From positions 1-12,671 of the forward strand of contig DAOWJU010000237.1 of the NCBI GenBank assembly GCA_030640215.1: DNA of 12,671 nt, written 5' to 3'. Below the pieces are notes generated by a model. It was not told the DNA's origin. It saw only the letters and a program-made list of their open reading frames with translations, and made no database searches. Each line of letters opens with the position of its first letter. The first letter of the stretch is position 1. The DNA is from Desulfuromonadales bacterium (lineage in GTDB: Bacteria; Desulfobacterota; Desulfuromonadia; Desulfuromonadales; BM103). Shown piece after piece: positions 1-5,631 of the stretch. A program made the translations under genes and the position numbers.

Positions 1-2
1 CC

Positions 3-98
3 GGTATCATCAAGTGGTTTTTAGCCGGTGGCGGGGTTCTCTTTTTAGGTTGGATAATCGGCAAGCTATCAGGCAGCCGACGCCGCTCCCGATTCTAA
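3..98 (+). CDS. SH3-domain (YgiM-like) membrane protein, C-terminal end only
   Basis: Only the last 31 codons are in the window, ending in TAA at 96-98. The peptide starts GIIKWFLAGGGVLFLGWIIG and ends in a basic tail (KLSGSRRRSRF). A glycine-rich hydrophobic segment followed by an arginine cluster is what closes bacterial SH3-domain proteins of the YgiM/TIGR04211 kind, where a C-terminal helix anchors the protein in the inner membrane with a cytoplasmic basic tail. The resemblance to the WF.(A/Y)GGGV...G..G pattern of those proteins is from memory. The SH3 and coiled-coil parts would lie left of the window. Any other tail-anchored protein is possible, so the family name is tentative while the membrane anchor is clear. 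Confidence 0.55.
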   Translation, partial: GIIKWFLAGGGVLFLGWIIGKLSGSRRRSRF

Positions 99-105
99 GA
101 TAGAG

Positions 106-248
106 ACAACTCTTCAGAACAATCTGAATTATTTACAAAAACGCCTGTCATCCTCGAATGCTTTTCTCGGGGATCCATGTTTTGAAAGCCTGGATTCCCG
201 ATTACACCCTCGGGAATGACAATCTTTAGTCGTAAACTGAATAGTTAC
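106..248 (+). repeat. MITE-like repeat, copy 1 (about 143 bp) with composite palindromic core
   Basis: The core at 147-220 runs from GTCATCCTCG to CGGGAATGAC and holds two palindromes: TCCTCG...CGGGGATCC on the left and a dRS3-like ATTCCCG...CGGGAAT on the right. By hand, about 66 of its 74 bases match the reverse complement of the core at 2847-2920. Similarity continues outside the core (TCTGAATT, TTTACAAAAACG on the left; AATCTTTA and CTGAATAGTTAC on the right), so the unit is larger than the core. The outer ends (ACAACTCTTCAG and CTGAATAGTTAC) are imperfect inverted repeats. It carries no gene. It lies between the SH3 gene and the DUF1456 gene. Confidence 0.8.
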
Positions 249-390
249 CGCTTTTTAAATATAAACTGAACACGGATTTAGAGAAAAAGTATCAAGGCTT
301 TTTTGTTTGATCCGTGTAAATCAGATTTTTATCCGTGTCCAGAGGTTTTGTTCGTAAACTGAATGATCACCAAATGATAGAGACTAAATC
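249..390. repeat. AT-rich intergenic tract with short direct and inverted repeats
   Basis: This stretch holds no gene. ACACGGAT (270-277) and ATCCGTGT (310-317) form an 8-bp inverted repeat, and ATCCGTGT occurs again at 331-338. The 13-mer TCGTAAACTGAAT at 352-364 repeats the one at 230-242, which is the right end of repeat copy 1. The ATCCGTGT-type phrases resemble dispersed repeats common in Desulfuromonadales genomes (from memory). The promoter of the following gene must lie here, but I see no convincing -35/-10 pair. Confidence 0.5.
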
Positions 391-855
391 ATGACCAACA
401 ACGACATTTTACGCCGCATCCGCTACATCTTCGACCTTAGCGATTCGAGCATGATTGCCATCTTTGGTTTGGCCGATTGTCAGGTAACGCGGGAGCAGAT
501 CAGCGATTGGCTTAAAAAAGACGATGATCCTGCATATAAGAAATGTAGTGACACAAAGTTCGCGATTTTTCTGAATGGCTTGATTAACGATAAACGGGGA
601 AAACGAGAAGGAGCTCAACCAGCACCTGAGAAGCGTTTGAACAACAACATCATTTTTGTGAAACTGAAAATCGCTTTAAATCTGAAAGCCGAAGATATCC
701 TGGAGATTATGGCTCTGGCTGGCTTTCCCGTCGGTAAACACGAATTAAGTGCATTTTTCCGTAAGCCAGGGCACAAACACTACCGTGTCTGTCAGGACCA
801 GATTCTACGCAACTTTCTAAAAGGCATGCAGCTTAAATATCGCGCGGAGACTTAA
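391..855 (+). CDS. yehS: DUF1456 family protein (YehS-like)
   Basis: The 154-residue product is the usual length of the DUF1456/YehS family (about 156 in E. coli). It shows the family's internal duplication. Residues about 3-70 run from NNDILRRIRYIF to FLNGLINDKRGK, and residues about 84-150 run from NNNIIFVKLKIAL to ILRNFLKGM. Each half is a small helical domain with an N-N-x-I start, a hydrophobic middle and an F-L-(N/K)-G end. The family has no established biochemical role. It lacks visible catalytic motifs, signal peptide or membrane segments, so a cytoplasmic helical protein is expected. The start ATG has only a weak purine stretch (AGAGA) upstream. The gene converges with the next minus-strand gene, 16 nt away. 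Family assignment is firm; function is unknown. Confidence 0.9.
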   Translation: MTNNDILRRIRYIFDLSDSSMIAIFGLADCQVTREQISDWLKKDDDPAYKKCSDTKFAIFLNGLINDKRGKREGAQPAPEKRLNNNIIFVKLKIALNLKAEDILEIMALAGFPVGKHELSAFFRKPGHKHYRVCQDQILRNFLKGMQLKYRAET

Positions 856-871
856 AACTCTGAGATGGGAG

Positions 872-1189
872 TTAAAGATCGTTCAGCAGACGGTAGATTT
901 TCTGTTGCAGCTCCCAGGTTGTCGTTTCGTACTCGTCGAAACCCTCCTCTTCAAAAAGCAGGCGAGCCTTGTCGAGGGTATCGTGGGCTTTCATAAGAAC
1001 CGGCGTTAATTGGAATTCAAGGCGCATACGGGGGACTTCACCAACCTGTTCGGCCCATTCCTGCAAACCCTTGTTGGCCTTTTTAACAACCCGAGAACCT
1101 TGTTCAGCACGGGTGTCACACCCCTTCAGATTGACCCAAAAAGTGGCAACATCTTTTGCTATATCACGAAAGCGGTTGGAAATACTCAT
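872..1189 (-). CDS. Small conserved-looking protein of unknown function, 105 aa
   Basis: I do not recognise this protein. It is 105 residues, mostly charged and amphipathic, and probably all alpha-helical, with one cysteine, no signal peptide and no membrane segment. It begins MSISNRFRDIAKDVATFW and ends in an acidic helix (FEEEGFDEYETTTWELQQKIYRLLNDL). Support for reality: an AAAGGA ribosome-binding site about 10 nt before the ATG, a good length for a small protein, and placement tail-to-tail with the DUF1456 gene, whereas the overlapping plus-strand frames have no comparable start signal or composition. Its promoter would lie in 1190-1350, back to back with that of the thiamine operon. Confidence 0.65.
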   Translation of the reverse strand: MSISNRFRDIAKDVATFWVNLKGCDTRAEQGSRVVKKANKGLQEWAEQVGEVPRMRLEFQLTPVLMKAHDTLDKARLLFEEEGFDEYETTTWELQQKIYRLLNDL

Positions 1190-1302
1190 CTCCGCTACAT
1201 CCTTTCAAATCAAAGAAGTCTTGTCACAAACCAGAGGCCCTTACAACCTAAAGCTAAAGGGGTCTACATCCTAGTCGAAGCATGCACCCATGACAATCGA
1301 AA

Positions 1303-1343
1303 AGGCGGGGCAACACCTAAAAAACGGGGTAAAAAGACGGGGT
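1303..1343. repeat. Short direct repeats GCGGGG / ACGGGGT / ACGGGGT
   Basis: GCGGGG at 1305-1310, ACGGGGT at 1324-1330 and ACGGGGT at 1337-1343 are separated by A-runs, just upstream of the probable thi promoter. The spacing between the last two is 13 nt. It may be a remnant of a repeat or insertion-sequence end, or a binding-site cluster. Nothing in the sequence decides between these. Confidence 0.4.
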
Positions 1344-1349
1344 TTCCTG

Positions 1350-1377
1350 TTGACTGAGTGCGAACTAGCCTGATAAT
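1350..1377 (+). promoter_or_regulatory. Probable sigma-70 promoter of the thiamine operon
   Basis: TTGACT at 1350-1355 and GATAAT at 1372-1377 are separated by 16 nt, close to the TTGACA/TATAAT consensus. The predicted transcript start near 1384 lies about 24 nt before the first base pair of the TPP aptamer, which fits a riboswitch leader. Confidence 0.7.
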
Positions 1378-1407
1378 CTCAGGATTCAACATTCAAAGAA
1401 CTTTTTA

Positions 1408-1519
1408 CGCCCTGGGGGAGTAGTTTCTACTGAGAGTCTGCCCAGGAGAGTGTCCAACTCTCTCCTAACAGACGACCCCTCGAACCTGATCCGGATTATA
1501 CCGGCGTAGGGAAGCGGCG
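1408..1519 (+). ncRNA. TPP riboswitch (THI element) aptamer
   Basis: The aptamer binds thiamine pyrophosphate and represses thiamine synthesis genes. All helices can be drawn. P1 is CGCC (1408-1411) with GGCG (1516-1519). P2 is GGGG (about 1415-1418) with CCCC (1476-1479). P3 is GTCTG (1436-1440) with CAGAC (1469-1473), with an extra P3a hairpin GGAGAG...CTCTCC inside. P5 is CCGG with CCGG around ATTATA at 1491-1504. The conserved pieces CTGAGA (1430-1435), CGAACCTGATC (1481-1491) and GCGTAGGGAAG (1504-1514) are present, the pyrimidine and pyrophosphate pockets respectively. It lies upstream of thiSF and in the same orientation, as expected. Confidence 0.95.
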
Positions 1520-1572
1520 CAATTTTCGAGAGTCTCCTCGAAAAGGGCTGCCATGTGCGGCTCTTGGTGTTT
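1514..1572 (+). terminator. Probable riboswitch expression platform: two hairpins, the second a weak terminator
   Basis: Hairpin 1 is TTTTCGAG (1523-1530) with CTCGAAAA (1537-1544), 8 bp with a 6-nt loop. Hairpin 2 is AGGGCTGC (1544-1551) with GCGGCTCT (1557-1564), 8 bp including two G-U pairs, followed by the U-rich TGGTGTTTCT. GCGGC at 1514-1518 can instead pair with GCTGC at 1547-1551. That pairing would break both aptamer P1 and hairpin 2, which gives a logical OFF switch: ligand holds P1, hairpin 2 forms and transcription stops. The thiSF start is over 200 nt away, which favours transcriptional over translational control. The pairings are read from the sequence; the mechanism is inferred. 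Confidence 0.5.
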
Positions 1573-1740
1573 CTAGGAGGCTGTCGGACTATCCATGACC
1601 CGGCTGCAAATCCGGCTGTTTGGCCCATATTTCAGCTCCTTTTCGACCAATAGCTATGGCTATTACTCTCAAACGAGCCAAAATCTGGTCTCAAACTTCC
1701 GAATTTTCGCTTCGGCCCGTATAGTCCGACAACCTCCTAG
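1573..1740. mobile_element. MITE-like inverted-repeat element, 168 bp, in the thi leader
   Basis: The ends CTAGGAGGCTGTCGGACTAT (1573-1592) and ATAGTCCGACAACCTCCTAG (1721-1740) are inverted repeats matching at 19 of 20 positions. The match stops exactly outside them, so the boundaries are sharp. Inside lie further self-complementary parts: AATAGC (1650-1655) with GCTATT (1660-1665) round the centre, TTTGGC with GCCAAA, and a CGAATTTTCGCTTCG hairpin. The whole element could fold as one long stem in RNA. No protein is encoded. The outer CTAG could be part of the repeat or a target duplication. It is interposed between the riboswitch platform and the thiSF start. Confidence 0.85.
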
Positions 1741-1761
1741 CCTCTATTTTTCAAGAATATT

Positions 1762-2583
1762 ATGCAAATCAATGTTAACGAACAAAATCACGCTTTCGAG
1801 GAAAACACATCAGTCGGTGCGGTCAGAGATCGCATCAAAGCTGATGCTGATCTGTTGATTGTTAACGGTTTTCCTGCTTCCGATGAGACATTGCTAAACA
1901 ACAGTGACCGGGTGATCCTGATCAGACGCGGCGAAGTGCCCGGAACTGACGAGCTTGATGCCTTGCTCACAGCCCGTCACACACCGGGTGTTCATGAAAT
2001 CGTCAAAGGATCAACCATCGGCATTGCCGGTGTCGGCGGGCTCGGCTCGGCCATCGCTATCGCGCTGGCCCGTACCGGTGTTGGTCATCTGATTATTGCC
2101 GATTTTGATATCGTCGAGCCATCCAACCTGAATCGACAACAATTTTTCATTGACCAGATCGGCCTGCCGAAAGTCTATGCCCTGCGTGACACCCTGGCCC
2201 GGATCAACCCGAACGTGCGGGTGACCGCCTGCCATCTGCGTTTAACTCCGACCAACATTACCGAGGTACTCGGACACGCTCAACTGCTGGTGGAAGCCTT
2301 TGACCAGGCGGAGCAAAAAGTCATGCTGATTGAGACCTTTGCCAGCAGATTCCCGGATCGACCTATCGTAACCGGATCCGGCATGGCAGGCTACGGCCCG
2401 GCCAACACGGTGCAAACGCAACAGGTGGCCAACAACCTTTACCTCTGTGGCGACGGCAGTACGGCCGCGGCCCCAGGCACTGGCCTGATGGCGCCCCGCG
2501 TCGGCGTCGCTGCGCATCATCAGGCCAACGCGGTTCTGCGTCTCTTACTAGGTCACAACCCGGCCAAAGAAGGAAAATTATAG
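1762..2583 (+). CDS. thiF: ThiS-like domain fused to ThiF-type adenylyltransferase
   Basis: This ThiF-family enzyme adenylates the C terminus of the sulfur carrier ThiS so that sulfur can be loaded for thiazole synthesis. The 273-residue protein has an N-terminal beta-grasp ThiS-like domain (about 1-60) and an E1-like Rossmann domain (about 78-265). Visible motifs are the ATP loop GIAGVGGLGS (87-96), ADFDIVEPSNLNRQQF (113-128) with the ribose-binding aspartates and arginine R125, and the VEAFDQAEQK segment (177-186). The ThiS-like domain ends in RRGEVPG and lacks the Gly-Gly tail, so it cannot act as a carrier. The CxxC zinc pairs of E. coli ThiF are absent; only C157 and C229 occur, as in the shorter ThiF family 2. 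The Shine-Dalgarno is weak (AAGAA). The stop abuts the thiS start, implying coupled translation. Confidence 0.9.
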   Translation: MQINVNEQNHAFEENTSVGAVRDRIKADADLLIVNGFPASDETLLNNSDRVILIRRGEVPGTDELDALLTARHTPGVHEIVKGSTIGIAGVGGLGSAIAIALARTGVGHLIIADFDIVEPSNLNRQQFFIDQIGLPKVYALRDTLARINPNVRVTACHLRLTPTNITEVLGHAQLLVEAFDQAEQKVMLIETFASRFPDRPIVTGSGMAGYGPANTVQTQQVANNLYLCGDGSTAAAPGTGLMAPRVGVAAHHQANAVLRLLLGHNPAKEGKL

Positions 2584-2784
2584 ATGGACATCATCTTCAA
2601 CGGCAAACCACGCGAAACCCAGGCAAGCATCACGATTCAGGAATTACTTGATCAGATGCAGCTTGATTGTATGCAGGTGGTTGTCGAACATAATAAAAAC
2701 ATCATCCCGCGCCAACGACTGGCTGAGACAGTCATGAATGATGGCGACTCTCTGGAAGTGATTCACTTCGTCGGGGGCGGTTAG
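2584..2784 (+). CDS. thiS: Sulfur carrier protein ThiS
   Basis: ThiS carries the sulfur of the thiazole ring as a C-terminal thiocarboxylate. This 66-residue protein has the normal length and beta-grasp pattern (MDIIFNGKPRET, then ITIQELLDQMQL, then VVVEHNKNIIPRQRL, then GDSLEVIHFVGGG). It ends in GGG, supplying the essential terminal Gly-Gly that is adenylated by ThiF. The ATG follows the thiSF stop codon directly, and its GAAGGA ribosome-binding site at 2569-2574 lies in the end of thiSF. The two genes are thus translationally linked. This free copy, rather than the domain fused to ThiF, must be the functional carrier. Confidence 0.95.
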   Translation: MDIIFNGKPRETQASITIQELLDQMQLDCMQVVVEHNKNIIPRQRLAETVMNDGDSLEVIHFVGGG

Positions 2785-2818
2785 AACCGGGGCTGGTGGC
2801 TAGGAATCAAGATGGATT

Positions 2819-2962
2819 GTAGCTATTCAGCACAACAATAAAGATTGTCATTCCCGAGAGTGTAATCGGGAATCCAGACCTTAAAATCATGGATCCCCGA
2901 TAGAATCATTCGAGGATGACAAACGTTTTTGTAAACAATTCAGATGTGTGCTGAATTGTTAC
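2819..2962 (-). repeat. MITE-like repeat, copy 2 (144 bp), between thiS and thiG
   Basis: This is an inverted-orientation copy of the element at 106-248. The ends GTAGCTATTCAGCACA (2819-2834) and TGTGCTGAATTGTTAC (2947-2962) are inverted repeats with 14 of 16 positions matching. The core at 2847-2920 has the same two palindromes as copy 1. The flanks GATGGATT (2811-2818) and GATGTATT (2963-2970) differ at one base and could be an 8-bp target duplication. It holds no gene and occupies most of the 230-nt gap between thiS and thiG, so a polycistronic transcript would carry it as a hairpin. Confidence 0.85.
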
Positions 2963-3014
2963 GATGTATTAAATCAATCTTTAAACAACAAAGTTTTTAC
3001 GGAAAGAAAATTCA

Positions 3015-3785
3015 ATGGACAAATTGATTATTGCCGGACGTTCTTTTTCATCACGACTGATGGTTGGAACCGGAAAGTTTTCCTCAAATGAGACGATGGT
3101 CGCTGCCATGGAAGGCTCCGCTAGCGAGATTGTCACCGTTGCCCTGCGCCGGGTGGATGTCGATAACCCAGATGACAGCCTGCTCACTCACATTGACCCG
3201 AAACGCTATCTACTGCTGCCCAACACCAGCGGCGCCCGTGATGCCGAGGAAGCGATTCGTCTCGCCCGCATTGCCCGTGCGGCAGGTTGCGAGCCATGGA
3301 TCAAGCTTGAGGTGACACCCGATCCTTACTACCTGTTGCCAGATCCGATTGAAACTTTGAAAGCAGCAGAGGTTCTGGTTAAAGAAGGCTTTATTGTTTT
3401 GCCATACATCAACGCCGACCCGGTGCTGGCCAAGCACCTGCAGGAAGTCGGCACCGCGACGGTCATGCCGTTGGGGTCCCCGATCGGCACCAATAAAGGT
3501 GTGCGTAACCGCGACAATATCGCCATCATCATTGAGCAGGCCATTGTTCCTGTCGTTGTTGATGCTGGCCTGGGCGCTCCTTCCCACGCAGCAGAAGCGA
3601 TGGAAATGGGTGCCGACGCGGTTCTGGTCAACACAGCCCTGGCTGTGGCCCGCAATCCAGGTGCCATGGGCGTCGCCTTCAAAAAAGGTGTCGAAGCTGG
3701 CCGCGAAGCCTACCTCGCCGGGCTCGGCAAACAGCAGGACAAAGCCGAAGCAAGCAGTCCCTTGACTGGTTTTTTGGGCAAGTAA
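3015..3785 (+). CDS. thiG: Thiazole synthase ThiG
   Basis: ThiG condenses 1-deoxy-D-xylulose 5-phosphate, dehydroglycine and the ThiS thiocarboxylate into the thiazole phosphate. The 256-residue sequence is the standard length and a TIM-barrel throughout. Diagnostic segments are [11 protein letters not shown] (14-24), TVALRRVD (41-48), WIKLEV (95-100) with the Schiff-base lysine K97, VLPYINADP (around 133-141), [13 protein letters not shown] (around 151-163) and [28 protein letters not shown]. The start has a GGAAAG site (3001-3006) 8 nt before the ATG, at the end of the sequence following repeat copy 2. It is separated from thiH by only 4 nt. The E. coli counterpart forms a complex with ThiH, which fits the pairing here. 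Confidence 0.97.
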   Translation: MDKLIIAGRSFSSRLMVGTGKFSSNETMVAAMEGSASEIVTVALRRVDVDNPDDSLLTHIDPKRYLLLPNTSGARDAEEAIRLARIARAAGCEPWIKLEVTPDPYYLLPDPIETLKAAEVLVKEGFIVLPYINADPVLAKHLQEVGTATVMPLGSPIGTNKGVRNRDNIAIIIEQAIVPVVVDAGLGAPSHAAEAMEMGADAVLVNTALAVARNPGAMGVAFKKGVEAGREAYLAGLGKQQDKAEASSPLTGFLGK

Positions 3786-3789
3786 TTTT

Positions 3790-4914
3790 ATGAGTTTTTT
3801 CAATACTATTCAAAAATACGACCCACAGCAGGTGATTGACACCATAGAAGCCATGACTGCTACGGATGTGCAACGCGCATTGGCTGCGGAACAGCTGGAC
3901 AACTGTGACTTTATGGCCCTGCTCTCACCTGCTGCTGAAGATTTTCTTGAGGAGATGGCCCAGAAGGCTCACGCCATCACCTTACGACGGTTCGGACGAA
4001 CCATTCTGCTCTATGCCCCTCTCTACCTCTCAAACGAATGTCACAACAGTTGCCTCTATTGCGGTTTTTCGGTTAACAACCCGATCCCTCGCCGCACCTT
4101 GACTCTCGATGAAATTGAACGAGATGCCCGCATCCTGCACGATCAGGGATTCCGACATATTCTCCTCTTGACTGGCGAAGCTCCGGGCAAGGTCGGCAAT
4201 GATTTCATTGCCGCAGCGGCCAAACGCATCAGGCCACTCTTTTCCTCGATAAGCATTGAAGTCTATCCGATGGAAACAGCTGGTTACCAAGAGATGGTCG
4301 ATGCCGGAGTTGACGGTCTGACTATCTACCAGGAAACTTACGACCCGGAGCTCTACAAACAGCTCCACCCCAGCGGTCGTAAACGTAACTACAACTTCCG
4401 ATTGGAGACACCAGAGCGCGCTGGCAAAGCCGGTTTGCGCCGGATCGGCATAGGTTTCCTACTCGGCCTCGGTGATTTCCGTAGCGAGGCATTCTTTGCC
4501 GGGTTGCACGGTCGTTATCTGATGCATCACTACTGGCGCACTTTGTTGTCCGTCTCTTTCCCTCGCCTGCGCCCGGCGGAAGGCGGCTTCCAACCGCCCA
4601 ACCCGGTTTCTGATCGACAGTTTGTACAGCTTATGTGTGCCATGCGTCTGTTGTTGCACGACGCTGGCCTGGTCCTTTCCACCCGGGAAAGTGCCGAACT
4701 GCGCGACAACCTTCTCCCTCTCGGTATCACGCAAATGAGTGCCGGATCGTGTACAGCCCCTGGCGGCTATGCGGAAGAAAACTCAGCCACTGAACAGTTC
4801 GCCATCGACGATGACCGCACACCTGCCGAGATTGCAGAGATTTTACAGGCACGTGGTTATGATCCAGTCTGGAAGGACTGGGATGGCGCATTTTTACAAA
4901 AAGAAACAGGTTAA
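3790..4914 (+). CDS. thiH: 2-iminoacetate synthase ThiH (tyrosine lyase, radical SAM)
   Basis: ThiH cleaves L-tyrosine to dehydroglycine (2-iminoacetate) and p-cresol, using S-adenosylmethionine and a [4Fe-4S] cluster. Dehydroglycine is the glycine-derived part of the thiazole. The 374-residue length matches the family. The cluster motif is C84, C88, C91 (ECHNSCLYCGF, CX3CX2C), followed by a C-terminal BATS-type region. Other family pieces are LLLTGEAPGKVG, SIEVYPMETAGYQEM, LTIYQETYDPELY and GIGFLLGLGDFR. Using ThiH rather than the glycine oxidase ThiO implies an oxygen-independent, anaerobic route. No strong Shine-Dalgarno is visible in the 4-nt gap after thiG, so coupling to thiG translation is likely. 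Confidence 0.96.
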   Translation: MSFFNTIQKYDPQQVIDTIEAMTATDVQRALAAEQLDNCDFMALLSPAAEDFLEEMAQKAHAITLRRFGRTILLYAPLYLSNECHNSCLYCGFSVNNPIPRRTLTLDEIERDARILHDQGFRHILLLTGEAPGKVGNDFIAAAAKRIRPLFSSISIEVYPMETAGYQEMVDAGVDGLTIYQETYDPELYKQLHPSGRKRNYNFRLETPERAGKAGLRRIGIGFLLGLGDFRSEAFFAGLHGRYLMHHYWRTLLSVSFPRLRPAEGGFQPPNPVSDRQFVQLMCAMRLLLHDAGLVLSTRESAELRDNLLPLGITQMSAGSCTAPGGYAEENSATEQFAIDDDRTPAEIAEILQARGYDPVWKDWDGAFLQKETG

Positions 4915-4941
4915 GATTTCTCAGCTTACAGCCAGGTTCCT

Positions 4942-5589
4942 ATGTCCAACCCAATCGACTTTAATCTCTACCTGATCACCGACCGCAACCAGGTTGCCTC
5001 TGGTCACACTCTTCTTTCCACAGTTGAAGCAGCCCTACAGGGCGGCGTCAAAGCCGTTCAATTGCGCGAAAAAGACCTCTCTACAACAGAGCTTCTGCCA
5101 CTGGCTCAAGAGTTGAGAGAGCTGACCCGACGCTATGACGCACGCCTCTTCATTAACGACAACATTGACATTGCCCTCGCAGTGCAGGCCGATGGTGTGC
5201 ATCTCGGTGGACACTCCAAGCCGACCGACGTTATTCGTAAAAAAATTGGCCAAAAGCTGCTGATTGGCGTCTCCACCCATAGCAAAGCTGAAATCAAACT
5301 AGCCGCCGAACAGGGTGCAGACTTCGTCACTTTCGGCCCGGTTTACGCAACACCATCGAAAGCAGAATATGGCGCACCTCAAGGTTTGGATAAATTGACC
5401 GACGCCTGCCGAGACAGCTCGATACCAGTCTTCGCTCTTGGTGGTATTACTCCGTCAAGAGTCTCCGCAGTCTGTCAGGCTGGAGCCAGCGGCGTAGCCC
5501 TGATTTCGGCAATCATCTCCAGTTCCGATCCTCGGGCAGCAGCAGAAACTTTCGTTGCTTGTGGTTATTACGATCAGGCAGTAGAATAA
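4942..5589 (+). CDS. thiE: Thiamine-phosphate synthase ThiE
   Basis: ThiE joins hydroxymethylpyrimidine diphosphate with the thiazole phosphate to make thiamine monophosphate. The single-domain protein of 215 residues has the family motifs in order: LYLITD (9-14), VQLREKD (39-45) for the diphosphate, FINDNIDIALAVQADGVHLGG (70-90), TFGPVYATPSK (130-140), FALGGITPSRV (164-174) and GASGVALISAI (181-191). A weak AGG lies just before the ATG, and thiE starts 27 nt after thiH, so it belongs to the same operon. It has no fused ThiD or ThiM domain. The pyrimidine arm must therefore be encoded elsewhere. Confidence 0.96.
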   Translation: MSNPIDFNLYLITDRNQVASGHTLLSTVEAALQGGVKAVQLREKDLSTTELLPLAQELRELTRRYDARLFINDNIDIALAVQADGVHLGGHSKPTDVIRKKIGQKLLIGVSTHSKAEIKLAAEQGADFVTFGPVYATPSKAEYGAPQGLDKLTDACRDSSIPVFALGGITPSRVSAVCQAGASGVALISAIISSSDPRAAAETFVACGYYDQAVE

Positions 5590-5631
5590 AAACAAGAGAC
5601 AATCAACCACTCGAACCTCGCAGGGCTTTCC

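Noticed and set aside
856..873. AACTC...GAGTT hairpin between the two convergent genes as a bidirectional terminator
   Set aside because: It is only 5 bp, has no U-run, and overlaps the stop region; too weak to call.
969..1357. Overlapping plus-strand open frames of 101 and 115 codons opposite the 105-aa minus-strand gene
   Set aside because: They have no ribosome-binding site and unusual composition, and they run into the repeat-rich region before the thi promoter. The minus-strand gene has a good site and a coherent helical protein.
1386..1858. Open frames on both strands through the riboswitch and MITE
   Set aside because: They translate structured RNA and inverted repeats; the TPP aptamer and the element explain the sequence.
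3210..3803. Long minus-strand open frame opposite thiG
   Set aside because: It is a shadow of thiG, which has complete family motifs and catalytic lysine in the plus strand.
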